NCBI GenBank assembly: GCA_002751075.1
Contig: NAOQ01000439.1
Location: 9,605 to 49,929, forward strand
Length of the DNA stretch: 40,325 nt
Source of the DNA: Ichthyophonus hoferi
Taxonomy: Eukaryota; Opisthokonta; Ichthyosporea; Ichthyophonida; Ichthyophonidae
Direction: 5' to 3'
The position numbers and the translations under genes are program-made. Below the pieces are notes generated by a model, which searched no databases, had not been told where the DNA came from, and saw only the letters and a program-made list of their open reading frames with translations. Each line of letters starts with the position of its first letter. Position 1 is the first letter of the stretch. This document shows positions 9,647 through 22,569 of the stretch, in pieces.

Positions 9647-12600
9647 TTAGGCAGCATTCTCATCCTGGTTACCGGGCCTCAGTGACATGCGTCCAGCCCT
9701 CATCATCTCATCAACTAGCAAGAGATTGGTAGCAATAACCGTGCTGCGATAGGAGTTTAAATTTAATATTAATAATGTATTGCTATTGATTCAAACCAAA
9801 TAATAAAAACCAGTGCATAGTGTTGAATTACTACTAAATGGGCTTACAATGCAAGTGTGTAACAAGATGAGAATAATGGCAGAAGGAAAAACAAAGGTAT
9901 GGACGCTATAACTAAAAGATAAACATACTAAAATCCATATTGACTTTATAGCAACACCAAAAGATAGGACATAACATTATGCTGATACTGTTCGTATCAA
10001 CCATTAAAACACTTCTTACCATGAGTTCAGCAATTGGCGCTTCACCCTATAGTTGTCCCAGATACCTTCATCACAGGGGTTGATGGGTTCACCAGTTTCA
10101 ACGTCAAGGCCTGCTAAATGGCCCTCCAGATACTCTTCCTAATAAGGTTAATGACAGTTAATTAGGGATCACGTATATATATATGGGGAAGGTTGTAATG
10201 AAAGATATACAGACCAATCAATTGCCAATCAAAAATCTATCATCCAATAAGGTGCATATCACGTCGACACGATAGCAGGTATGCACATGAACCAATTATA
10301 TGGTCAACCCCCACCTTTTCTCCTTGAGTCCTCTCATAGTTTTGATTGGTTTTAAAACCATAATAATTGGTGACGTTATGGTTATGCACGTTACCTATTC
10401 GCATACAATAAATGCATAAAATCCAATCATAGCCATACTACACTAGTACACTACACTACACTATACTATATTCCTACCTGTAGAGCCACCATGGTATCTT
10501 GAGGATCGAAGCCACTGTTGGTTGCCAACACCTTGGGAATAATAAGGAGAGCACTGGCAAATGCCTCAACACCCAATCGAGCGCGTCCCTTGACAGTGTC
10601 TGTGCGCCAATAACCAATCCGTTTACTCTTTTATATATGGCATAAAAAAGACAAGCCAATAAAAGATAATGATGGAATATATATACCATCCACTTCATAG
10701 CAAGGTCATAGTGTAGGGGATTTTCTATCTGGATCATGAACACTCCCATGTTTGGAGAAAAAACATATAATCTAATATTTATTGATTTGTACTGACTGTA
10801 TTGTACAAATGACTATAGTACCTACCACACTTATGCTATTATATTATATTCTTATACTATTATACTAGTTAATTTTATAAACTTTTATTTCATTACAATT
10901 ATTACTATGTCACTTACGAGAGCATAAGGTCATTCTAATTGGGTAATACCCTCTTATTTTTAACGCTTAGTATTAATTGAATCATTTTAATTTTATATTA
11001 TCCTTACTTAACATTACCCAAAATCCAGAGGTTGGAAGAATATACTATCTTGCATATATGCATACATGTACACGTACATAGAGGCCATTAATAGATCTAT
11101 AAGGTATAGTTATATAGAACACTGAAACATTGTCAATATTTCATTATAACAAATAAAAAGGATGAAGGAAATGATGACTTATTTTTTAAAATTAAATCGA
11201 GTTTTAATAGGTTAAGTTAATTTAATTATCCAATTACATACCTTTATATTTCATTAGCTCGCCATGTGCCGCGATTTCAAAGGCCCCAGCCCCAGGAACT
11301 AAGCACTGGTCTTCTATAGCGTTCTTTACTGCCCTCAAGCCATCTCTCACTGCATCTTTGACCTGAGCTAAGGTATGCTTATTGGGCCCTAGGTTTCCAA
11401 GGATAGATTGGTAAGTATATATGTATGTCAGTTATCTATTTATCCATTAAGTCGTATTTTACTGGTAATTATATTAATCCTATGCTTTACGTGACGTGTA
11501 GGCAATTGCAATACATAGTAAAATTATTTATTTAGCCTTTGCCACTCAGCCTTAGGAAAGTATATACTTATCTATATAATACTATATTTATAATTATAAT
11601 ATAGGGTGTCTATATGCAAATACATTAATAACTGTCAGGCAATCATTGGCCATTGGCCATTCCCTCACTAAGTACTTCTTGCCTACCCTTACGTAAGATG
11701 GTGAAAACATCTAATCCTAATCATATCACCCACTCCCGTCTATCCAACCATAGCAGGTCCACTAATTACGCTCATTACTATAAATTCATTCTATCTAATG
11801 AAAGCCAATAAAGTCATTACCCTTAATTAAGATGGTGCAGGACAGAGGCACCTTGCATTCTTCCACGAAGGTATATTTGCTTTCACCCAGTACTTGCTCA
11901 TAAACCTGTGACGTGAGACATACCATATATGGTTATACCACGCCTTACAGACAATTTACATAGCAAACTACATGATACAAATAAGGTTAATTACCAACCC
12001 GTTAATTAATTATGATGTAGGTAGCTAATTAATTAATTACCTTGCCAGCCCATCCTAGACAGTCAGGGGTAATGCTTTCCAGTGAATTCATAGGTGAGCC
12101 GCCACAGGCCAAGGTCAATCTGATTGGGAGAGCATAAAGTGAGCGCAGGTCACTCTATATTATTATTGGTCAGAATTACGCAATGTGAGGTTAATGGTCA
12201 ATGCATAGATTAGTAAGAAAGTATTAGTATATAGATTAATCTAATAATGGTAATAAATAGAGGAAGGCAAGGGGGTTGAGAATAATTCATTGGGCTGTAT
12301 TAATAAATAACCAATAATGCTACTATCTCTATGATTCGTATACGGTAAAGGTATACATACATATTCATCCTATTGGATCATTATCATGCCAATATACTTC
12401 TATTTATTTATAACTACCAGTTATTAACCACCTTTGAACACAAGGTCATCATTGGTTTCTTGTTAAATTCCAAGTTACAAACACAACCACCTAGATTCAT
12501 ACAACACATCAACCAATAAACAAGGTTCAATAGAATATAATAGAATATAATATACCCTATATAGGACACTATCATACACTAACCATAGACGGCCATCAAA

Positions 12601-15600
12601 GGCAACAGTTCAAAGTAGAAATAAGTTTATATATATGCACCAATGCAAGCCAAGCATTAAAATTATAATTTACCTCTCCATGTTGCGGCGTTTAGCGCGT
12701 CTCAAGGCTACAATACCAGCTTTAGCTAACATATCTAGAGAGAGAGGATCGATGCCTTTCTGATTGATTACCACAAAGGACTTGCTGTCGTCATCGCATA
12801 CCTAATAAGACAATGGATGGTATTAAGATATGCACACATACCTATTACATATTGAGGTATATTCATTCTACCATATACAAACTGCTGGGCCAGGTTTGGG
12901 GATTGCCCAATGAACTAACTGCATATTTATAATCTCTAAACTAGATTTGTTCTTTAATTAATAATAACTATAACTATTAAATGAATGTTGATGATAGGAT
13001 AGCCCTGGGATTTTAATTTTATTAATTAACAATCAAGTTATGATTCAGTATTTTGTTGTAAACCTCTCAAAAAACCATCAGCACACCTACCTGTTTCTTC
13101 AACTCAATGATTCTCCTGACTCTCTCGTCAATGAACTTCCTTTCAGCCTCAACCATACGATCCCTTTCCTCAGCGGACTTGTAGAACCAACCAGAATTGA
13201 CTTCACTGTGTCAGGCAAATAGTTTGATTGAAGGAAGGTCAGGCTATGAAAATGGCTGATGAAGCATGGGCTATGTAGAGTATATATAATAGAACGTAAT
13301 ACAATATGCTATACTATACTACTCTTTTTTTATATGCAAATCTATGTTTTTTGTTTGCAAATAAGCACATACTTTCAAAGATTAGTAGCAATACTAATAG
13401 TTGGGTAGATCGATTAATTCACAACTCTAACAACTGATTGGTAAAGGCAATCAGTTTATAGATATTTATCCAATATAAAAGGGCTTTAAAAACAACAGTA
13501 CAAATTTTAAAATATAAAATATGAAAGCTACATATTTTGATTAAAAATATTTTCACGAAATCTCACCTAAAGCCCCGTAAACCTACATACCCTATACCCT
13601 ACACTATATAACACGAAAACCTACGTCTTTTCATATTCCAAGGACACGTTCAAAGTAAGAATAAAGGCATTGGTAACTGATTTAGGCATGTCTGGGTGCC
13701 TGGCTCCATGATCCATAACCAGACCTCTGACCAATCGGGTATCAGTATCCGTACGATGCTGCATTTCCATAATCTCAACCATGAAAAGGTCGATTGGTTC
13801 ATTATCTCTGGGAGAGGGAAGATAAAATAAAGAATGGGTTAGGTATAATAAAGCGAGGTGAGTCAGAATAAAACAGCAAGATCAAAAAATACTATTGGTG
13901 GAAGCCAAAGAAATAGAGAGGACATATATATGATTGGCTGGGACGTCCTCAATGGGAAAAGGAATTGAAGAAATAGAGAGGGTCTAATAGTAATATAATA
14001 TAGAGTATATAGTATATATCAATATAAAAATTCCCATCCTTAACACCAGTACTCACTTCCTAACAACCAATGTTGCATCTGTTACTATATCTGTTAGAAG
14101 ATCAGCGACCCTCGTGTTAACTTTAGTCCGGAGAGATGTGCGTGCTACCGAAAGGAGAGTTTCTCTCTCTACACCACAGGGTACCTTAATACTGTCAAGG
14201 ACCTAGTAAAGTAGGGTATGTGTATATAGTAGGGTTGGTAATAGATACATATATACTTGTATACCTATAGATATACATATACCTATACATATATACATAC
14301 ATACATATACCTATACCTAGCATACCTATATATATAGAAGGTCTATCTTATTAACATTATCATAGTCTATTAATATAAAAATAATATTCATTCTTAAAAT
14401 AACATTTGTATCATTCACAGAATTTTGTTTCGTCAATGTGGTAAATAGTTAGTTATTTGTTCTCCATTTTTTATTTGCAAATTATATAATACACCCATTT
14501 AGGTCCAGTAATTTGCAAATCCTACATACTAGAATTATTATAATAGACTTTTAAACCAATAGAAACGCTGGTTTAAATAAAATTAAAAAATAATATCAAT
14601 AATATAAATGATAATGAGTATAGTATTAGGCGGATATTAATCTTACATATTAGAATTATTATAATAGACTTTTTTAAACCAATAGAACTGTTGGCTTAAA
14701 TAAAATTAAGAAATAATATCAATAATATAAATAATAATGAGTATAGTATTAGGGGAATATTAGCACAAAGATTCTATCTATCTATCTGTCTGTGTGATTT
14801 ACACTAAAGGTTGTTTGACACATAAGCACCCACTTACACTCAAAGCTTTGGCCTTGGCCAGATCAAATCCTTCGGTCACCACTCTAGGGTGAAGACCTTC
14901 ACTGATGTATCTATCGGCTTGTTTCAGCAACTCTCCTATAATGAGCACGTTACTAGTGGTCCCATCCCCAGTGATATCATCTTGAGCAGTACTGGCTTTA
15001 GCTATGAGAGAAGCAGTAGGATGTTGTATTTGCTGTAGAGTGCCAGCCGTTCCATTTGTCAAAAAAAAATTCGTTATGGTATTATGTTTATTATATATTT
15101 ATATATACAAATAAAAAACTGGAATAAGTTATTGAACCTATATGATGGTATTTTTTAAATCAAAACAATCATTTAAAACTAAATATTTTAAAGAGACAAT
15201 CAGAAATGTCTAAAATAGCTTAGTAATCAAGCATAAAAAAAAATTAGTTAGTAGAATATGTTTTACTATTATCATTTGGTCGTGGTATAATTCATTCTTA
15301 TTTTACAGTAACTATCTATTTTTAAAAAAAACTGTAGCTGATTTTCCTCCAATCCATTATCAGAGATAGAACTGTATAAGATATATAATATAATCTAATC
15401 CAATATACTATAATGCAATACACTTGAAGACAATTATCAGACATTGGTCATGTACATATACATGTACCTGTTAAAATCAGTCTAGACTACATTCCAATAC
15501 TTATGATTGGTCACCAGAAGTGTTGAACTATGATTGGCCCAACTACATCTTACCATATATGGTAGCAGATTGCACATATGTAGGTATTTCTGTGTGTATG

Positions 15601-16202
15601 TGTATGTATACAGTGGCACGGAGACAGGACGTCACTTACCATTTCATGAAGGAGCACATTTCCATCTTTGGTAATTTTGATATCACCACCACCAGATACT
15701 AACCTGCAAGTATATATGCCTTAATAAATCCTTCATTTTCTTTGAATTGCCGAGCATTACAAGATCGCATTGTCTAAATAAAATGATAGATTGTAATCCT
15801 AATTAAGGAGAGGTTTTGGCTATTGCACATGGAGCAGATGTGATAATATAGTAGGTATATATGGTAGTCAATGTATGCTATTAATATATACATGACATGC
15901 AGCATAACCATTGAACCGACAATGAACTATTAGCTACAGCATTAGTAGACGATACTAGAGGTCCTTATATGCCAGTTTCTACACAATAATATACCCTTTT
16001 CTACCATGGATGTCACATATATAACCCACTCTACAACCCTCTCATTCTTTCCCTCTCTTACACACATCTTAATGGTTCCTTTGGGCCCAAGATTTGTCTT
16101 TAGCACCTCCTGTAATCCCATTGCAGCATTGATGTTTATCTGCAGGGCTGCTTGGGCGCGAACCACCTCAGCGTTGGGGTTTAGGGTCTTAATAGCTGAC
16201 AT
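9647..16202 (-). CDS. CCT6: T-complex protein 1 subunit zeta (CCT6), 13 exons, 538 aa
   Basis: Subunit of the cytosolic group II chaperonin CCT/TRiC, which folds actin, tubulin and other clients using ATP. Exons in transcript order: 16202-16066, 15703-15640, 15032-14838, 14202-14057, 13807-13625, 13205-13091, 12801-12674, 12119-12041, 11905-11821, 11388-11242, 10599-10478, 10138-10020, 9743-9647; all phases agree. The start [13 protein letters not shown] matches the family N-terminus; an in-frame ATG four codons upstream (16214) would add MHRN. Visible are [17 protein letters not shown], the ATP-binding GDGTTS at 89-94, the zeta-type VPGAGAFE near 408-415 and the C-terminal VDEMMRAG. Length agrees with animal CCT6 (about 531). 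The first donor is AT|GTGTGT, a run that could allow slippage. It is convergent with AMT and divergent from PGAP2. Confidence 0.96.
14244..14336. repeat. ACAT/ACCTAT microsatellite in CCT6 intron 3
   Basis: Interrupted alternating tandem units of atac, acat and acctat. Confidence 0.7.
14521..14763. repeat. Tandem duplication of a ~121-bp unit in CCT6 intron 3
   Basis: Unit 1 (14521-14640) and unit 2 (14642-14763) share agaattattataatagact, taaaccaatagaa, ttaaataaaatta, aataatatcaataatataaa and atgagtatagtattagg in the same order, with only scattered substitutions and a few indels. This is a recent local duplication, not tied to coding sequence. Confidence 0.9.
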
Positions 16203-16674
16203 GTTTCTGTGCAAATGTATTACAAATTAGGATAGAGCATGATAGAGCATGATGCTAAGTATAATGTAGTGTCATGTCGATGTATAGTATAGTGTGGGGG
16301 TATATAGTAGAGTGTAATACAGTATAACAGAGTATAATGTAGTATGATGTAGATGTATAGTACAGTATAAATTAGTATGCCAAGCATGCATGATGAGGGT
16401 AGAGATGAGTGTGCATGAGGTTGTGTTTAATGTATTAGAATATTAATTACATACTTGCATAGGTATATATATATAAATATAGGTATTCAGATACAGATGT
16501 TGTTGAGGTGTGTACAGGGGATAAACCCGAGTATACGTATATGTACAGAAAAGCAAGTAAGAAGAAGGAGAAACAAAGTAATGTACAAGTGTAAGTGCAT
16601 TAATGCATAGAAAGCGTATAGGACTGTGTGTATAAAGTTAAAATGTGGTTCTCCATCTATTTCTATATGTATGT

Positions 16675-16678
<4 letters not shown>

Positions 16679-16710
<32 letters not shown>

Positions 16711-16718
16711 TAATAATA
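16679..16718. repeat. (TAA)n microsatellite
   Basis: About thirteen trinucleotide units, with one interruption near the right end. Confidence 0.95.
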
Positions 16719-16810
16719 CCAATGAAATCTTGAAGTGACTAGTGGCGCCTGCTAACCTGCAAGTTACTATGTACAGGTACACTGTGCATCAGGCCATATC
16801 TACGAAATAC

Positions 16811-16850
16811 ATTTGGCGCCAATACACACGTGACATGTGATGTCATAGTG
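16811..16850. promoter_or_regulatory. Candidate regulatory motif cluster upstream of CCT6
   Basis: Within 40 bp: TTGGCGCCAA at 16813-16822, a 10-bp palindrome combining an E2F-like core with CCAAT on both strands; the E-box CACGTG at 16827-16832; and TGATGTCA at 16838-16845, one base from a CRE/ATF site. The patch is clearly more GC-rich than its surroundings and lies about 610 bp upstream of the CCT6 start. Function is inferred from motif density only. Confidence 0.4.
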
Positions 16851-17464
16851 ATGCACTTTAAAACGTAATACTAATAGCATCCAATAGGCAATGCGCAATA
16901 ACTACGATTACTAAGCTATTAATAGAGCCTGCTTAGATACAAATAACTAGATAGAGGATATCAAAAATAGCGGCGACTATTTTGTATCAAGGGTAAAGTT
17001 ACTATGAATTTATTGGTTTGTGAAAATGGATTTTTAAATCATCTAGCAATTATTTTGAACACTATTTAGGGAATTAAGTAAAAACTTTATCTTGCTTATT
17101 TGTTTCGTATATGTAGTTTCATGAAATTGGCGTAGCCATTTCATTGATTGATCATATTTATTCGTACCTAATTAGTTTTTTACTGTGATTGGTACCTAAT
17201 TCGGTTATTTTACCTACTTCATTGTGTCAATAACAAAAAACAGTAGTTATATAGTATCTTTATATAGCTACTAGTTCCCAGATATTGTTAATTAAACGAA
17301 TGCGAAAGTTTAAATTTGACCTCTTGTAATTGAGATGATAAAGGTGAGAATAATTTATTGGTGAAGATCATAGTTGATCATTTGTGTTTTTAATCTAAAC
17401 ATTGATATAATTGGATGGACAGATAATCTATAATCCTTGTATCCAATTAGATCCATCTGATGTG

Positions 17465-17496
17465 TTATATTATATTATATTATATTATATTATACT
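17465..17496. repeat. (TTATA)n microsatellite
   Basis: About six pentamer units of ttata. Confidence 0.85.
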
Positions 17497-18302
17497 ACAT
17501 TAGATATACAACATATATATTAACAATATATCCGACTCGTTTTGAGGAGGGTGGTGCTTATGCTAACAATCTACTTTTATAATATTATATAATATGCTAG
17601 ATTATTAATAATAAAAATAAAAATTTATATTCATGAGAGGAAAGGCAGTGGTCAATGAACAAGTAACTAAGCATATTTAGATAGCAACTACATAATTTTC
17701 GATCAGCGGCTGTATAGCAGGGTTTACAATGGTAACATTTTGAAAATTAAAAGTCGTGAAATACTGTCACATTGATTATTTTAAATGTGTGATGAAACTA
17801 GCTAAAAAATTTACAACCTGTATATTCCATTAGTATAGAATAATATAGAATAATGTCACGTATCGATTGTTCGTATGTGGTTAGATTAGATAATTACTTT
17901 ATAACCTTTATGTTGTAATCAATAATCCCTACTGGTCGTCTATTGACTAATACCAGTCCAGACACTCTAGTGAGTTTTCCAATGGCTTCTAGTGATGGAA
18001 CCTGGTTAGAACTGTATAGTACAATCGCATTTTTACAATAATTATATATATATATTGTTGTTGTAACCCTTTCAATTATTTTTGTATGAATCTGACTAAT
18101 ACAATGTTCTAGGTATTACCAGTAAGAGGTCACTCTAATCCTAAGACTTGGCCCAACATGAAGAATGTCTGACTGCACCCCAAAGAAACTTGTGAGTATG
18201 AGTTTAGGGCACCCTACTTTCGGTTTTAGTGAGATTGTACGATGATATTTAGGGTAGTAGATGATGGTATATGATAGTATAGGATACCATAGGATCGAGT
18301 AT

Positions 18303-18440
18303 ATGTCAATTCTAATTATGAGCTAATTACATATTAATGATTCTAATTGGTAGCTTATTGCCGATTAATAGTTCTAATTGGTAACTAATTACCGATTAAT
18401 AGTTTGAATTGGTTCTAGTTTGCGGCTAATTACTAATTAA
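18303..18440. repeat. ~30-bp minisatellite carrying CCAAT-box cores
   Basis: Roughly four imperfect units resembling GATTAATAGTTCTAATTGGT followed by AACTAATTACC; each of the last three contains AATTGG (CCAAT on the minus strand). It lies 350 to 490 bp upstream of the PGAP2 start. Confidence 0.7.
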
Positions 18441-18547
18441 TTATTATATTGGTCTCACTTTTTTTTTGAAAATCAATCAAAACATAATCGCATTAATACT
18501 ACGACATTATTGGTAATTAAAAATACCGATATACTGCATTGATAATC

Positions 18548-18680
18548 TTTTATTTATTATTTATTATTACTTACCTTCGTTTATTTTTATTTTTATTTTT
18601 ATTATTTTATTATTTTATTATTAGTTATTTTTCGTTCATTATTAGTTTTATTATTATTATTTTATCTATTAGTATATATT
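18548..18680. repeat. T-rich low-complexity tract (TTA/TTTA units)
   Basis: Nearly pure T/A on the plus strand with TTTATTTTTA and TTATTATTA units. The hydrophobic open frame across it is an artefact of composition. Confidence 0.85.
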
Positions 18681-18792
18681 TATGGTTCTATCATACTCGC
18701 ACTGACTCTACCTACCTACCACCTCAAATACTAAGTAATAATATAGTGAAAAAGACAACCCTCCTACTACACTATAACAAACACCATACATC

Positions 18793-21700
18793 ATGGACAA
18801 AAGCCTACGTAACCCTTTGTATAAGGGAATATATACTATACGTCATAGCACTCTGTCTACCCTTCCTGCCATGTCTCCGTTGATATCCCTTGCTTTAGTG
18901 TATGCCATATCGCTTTATAAAGACTTTGACTCTGTCAACAGGACCCATTGTAAGGTATGCTAATCTATGATTTAGAATGTTTTTATAATAATATGAATTT
19001 ATTCTTCTTTCTTTTTTTGACTTGGATCAACCTATTTCTATTGTTTATTGTTGGTTCTTTCACTGACTTTACCTTTATTTATTTTTTATCTTAGTGTTTC
19101 TTCATACTTTTTATTAGTTTAAATTTGTATTTTCATGTTTATATTGTTACCTATATTGTTATATGTATACATGCATAACCTTGTTAGTACAGGTATTCCT
19201 TTTCTTTCACTTCTTGTATATTTTTCTCTCTATTTTTAAAAGCATTTGTAACACCACGCCTCATTCATACCTTTGAATTTAACATTTAAAATTTTATATA
19301 ATTAAAGAGACCTCCTTACAGGTTCCCAATATTATCCCATCCATCTCTTCCTGTATTGGTAACAATACTCCCCAACGCTATATATGGAGGACGGGCATTG
19401 CACTCATGCTTACACCACGACTTGTTTCTGGATTGGTCTACTATCAGTTCTTCAAGGTATGTATGTGTGTACGTGTGTAACTATACGAGGTATATATATA
19501 CATGTTATTGACAACCTATCTATCTTGACCTTATTAGTAGCTACCTTTTCTCCTATTCCTACCTATACCTTCAGCCATTATCTTAATCTTGTAGATATTA
19601 GTGGGACTGCATATACATTTTGTTGTAAATGTTCACAAAAATATTTTATCTAAAGAGATGTTACAAATCCCCCCACCTCCTCGTGATAAACTAATGCCGC
19701 CTTAGTATTACCTATGAAAGATAATGAGCCAACCAAATGCTCCTGTTAAACCTGGTTGCCAACGCCCCCATCCAATCCCCTCTTCCACCAGGTCGAACAT
19801 CAGGCTCATAATTGGTTCTTTAAATCTATTAATAACCTGAAACTAATCCTCTTTATGCTGGAGTACTTCTCATTGACCTGTTTGACCTTTATTGGTAAGT
19901 GATAGACATTAATTGGTTAGAGGTCACGTGAGACATTTGGAAGGCATATGGTTAAATATCATAAATAGGTTTTATTTAATAATGTCATTTTATTGGCTAC
20001 TGTATAATTAAATGTATACATAATGGAATAAATATTACTCCATAGCAACAGTGTAAAGGTATTATGTATGGTAGATATTTTTAACTGTAGTTATGTGATA
20101 GGTCTAGATGGTTGTTGTGGTTGCATGTTGATGGCCCCAGGGTGTGTCAATGAGTGAATAGTGGCAATTAAACAACCAATGAGGAATACGAGTTAATTAA
20201 TTACATAATACTATATACCCTAGGGACCACTGAAAACCATGACATACATGAGTTGTCCACGATTACTTTCATGGTCTTTAGCACTCTTCATATGTGGTGT
20301 ATGCTTTATCTTTACCCTACCTCTAGGGTTGGGCCAATGACAAAGGTACATTCTATATGGTGTGCCTTTGATTGGTTGTCCTATATGGTTATATATGATA
20401 TTTTTCCATTTAGTACTAAAAAATCGTTTGGCTGCCTATCTCATTTTTGTTTACCCCCTTCTACCTATTAGCTGTAAGGTTATATTTGCAAATCTCTTTA
20501 TATTTTTTAAAAAAGATCTAATAAGTAAGGGTGATTTTATTGATACAGTGAATTATTAAAGTTTATGTTTACGTAACAATTACACATCCTAGCATGCTAT
20601 AGACCAATAATCTCACTCCCGAATCTTGGTTAAATCTAATGCTCTGTCCAATCAGTAACCTTGAATGTCATGTAGCATACGTATACGCTCTTCTTTTATT
20701 GTAATGGATTATCTTAAAAATAAGATAAGATAATCTATCGAATTAAAACCAAGTATTAGATATCTATCTATCTATCTTACACTATTACCTCCGTTCCCTT
20801 CATATATATAGCGAGAGAGCAAATCGTTTAAATATAAAGTCACCACCGTACTGGCACATAATATATTTGCCTTTGCAATGATCGCTACCTATATCAAACA
20901 CAACACCGTCTGTATTCCTTATAGTAAGTTCCCAATACCTTTGACTATTTCCCTTATTTACTCATTTCTATAAGCATACACTTGTTGTCTCTTTCCCTTT
21001 TCTTGCTTCATTATACCAATGATGTACATGTGTTTAAATCTGAAATACTCTATATATCTCTGTAGCAATAGGAAGCTACAATTTTGCTCTACTTTTGTTT
21101 CTTATTCGTAGAATCACTTGTACCTATGCACTCCCCTGTTCGACACATTAATATAGATTTGTACTTCTATAGGTCTATTTGTAATTACTTTAAATATTTA
21201 ATTTTTATATCTGAATCTCTTTACTTATATATCTATTAGGACAATACAAACGGAACCAATAAGATCATGTAATTAACATGTGGGTGTGATAATTGACCAA
21301 TCCCTCTTTACCCTCAGTGTACAGCTATTTTGCCTTCTGCGAGTTGATGTGTGTGTTGTTGAACATTGCATTCCATTGCACGTAAGAACTCTTTCTCACT
21401 CCTTCCTATACATGTGTATGTGTATGTATGTATGACGTGTGGCCTCTATTAAGACTATGTTTTGTGATGTACTGGATATAAATCTATGCAGAGGTTTCTA
21501 TTGGATGCTAATTCATTTTATGTTTTATTTTTTGCTTTTCTAATATTTGTTTGGTGCGCTAGTCTATTCTGTGCTTTATATTGGTTAATTTAATACCAAG
21601 TATTTCTGTTAATTCTTAATATTTTAAATGGGCTTGTGGGTGATACATTGTCATTCTATTACGTTTCTCCTATTATATTTTATTTGTTTTTATATAGTTT

Positions 21701-21923
21701 ATTTGATGTAATAATTTTCTAATTTATTCTATGGCGTACAGTTTACTGTTGTATTACTATATTATATTATGTAATTCTTTATTATAAAAATATAACGTTG
21801 TGGTTGGCTCTTTTACCTTTTATTATATTATCCTGATCTATTGCCTATCTACCCTCCAGCGAGATCATAGACTTTGAAGGAATGTCTTTCGTCTTAGGCT
21901 CACCGGCTGTGAAGGAGAATTAA
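18793..21923 (+). CDS. PGAP2: Post-GPI attachment to proteins factor 2 (PGAP2/FRAG1 family), 7 exons, 253 aa
   Basis: Golgi/ER multi-pass membrane protein needed for fatty-acid remodelling of GPI anchors. Exons: 18793-18954, 19322-19456, 19792-19894, 20224-20345, 20812-20923, 21318-21381, 21860-21923; all junctions are in phase. It aligns end to end with animal PGAP2 as recalled: H52-C53 followed by VPNIIPSISSCIG, then PQRYIWR at 71-77, the IALMLTPRLV segment, N-H-D-I-H-E in the middle, YIKHNTVC at 201-208 and LLNIAFH near the C-terminus. Length (253) is almost the same as the human protein (254). The start MDKSLRNPLYKG is chosen because the frame is open from there and the N-terminal length fits; a second in-frame ATG at 18871 begins the first hydrophobic segment. 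It stands alone, not fused to a Cwh43-type domain as in many fungi. Confidence 0.94.
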
Positions 21924-22569
21924 AAACGCAATGTAATTGGACGTTAAAAATAAAAAAAATATGCATATATATATCATTGTCATCATGTCATGATGCCGTT
22001 GTCTATAATTAGATGACCGTATAATGATTTTATTGATTGGGTGTGTAAGGGTATATATTATAGTAAAGGAATGGCTAGACGTTCAATGCGATTGTATTTG
22101 GTTGCATTTTGCAACTTTTGGAAACACTTTTTAGTTGTACACGTGCTTTATGGGCAATTAATTAATTAATTGGGAATTGGGCAGGCTGATTGATTACAGA
22201 TAATATCGAGTGGTAAAGAACGTGTGTATTCCTATTACATTTTTCAATTGTTGTTTGAGCGTTTTATTTTTAAAAAAAATGAAAAACCTTCAATGTCAGC
22301 CTGTAGTTATTATCCTACTGTATTGTGGCTATTTTCTTCACCATTATGGATGGCATTCGCAATGGCAGACAAAGACTTGCATAAAAGCAAAAGAGTTTTA
22401 TTCTGTATAACTGCAGAATAACCACGGTATGATTCTGGCATTGGCAAAGCCCTTTTATAGTCTAAATCTATCATACTGTGTATGGACTAATTGATCATCT
22501 GATTATTAATTATATCATTATATTTTACTATACTATATTCTATTGTATTATATGAAATTATACCATATT
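21924..22569. other. Intergenic region between convergent PGAP2 and the SdrD-B-like gene
   Basis: 646 bp of AT-rich sequence holding the 3' flanks of both genes. A minus-strand AATAAA at 22397-22402, about 170 bp past the stop of the gene to the right, is its candidate polyadenylation signal. Nothing else is seen. Confidence 0.6.
21949..21954 (+). terminator. Candidate polyadenylation signal of PGAP2
   Basis: AATAAA 26 bp after the PGAP2 stop; close, but within the range of compact eukaryotic 3' UTRs. Confidence 0.35.

Larger units (their letters stand above)
16203..18792. other. Head-to-head intergenic region between CCT6 and PGAP2
   Basis: 2.6 kb with no recognised gene. It should hold both promoters. 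Notable contents are a (TAA)n microsatellite, a motif-dense patch at 16811-16850, a (TTATA)n run near 17465, a 30-bp minisatellite at 18303-18440 and a T-rich tract at 18548-18680. A fairly non-AT-rich patch at 18120-18200 ending in a GTGAGT donor-like site could be a non-coding first exon of PGAP2, but nothing proves it. Confidence 0.5.

Noticed and set aside
18539-18883. Phe/Leu/Ile-rich open frame upstream of PGAP2
   Set aside because: It is a translation of a TTA/TTTA low-complexity tract and lies in a different phase from the PGAP2 first exon that it overlaps.
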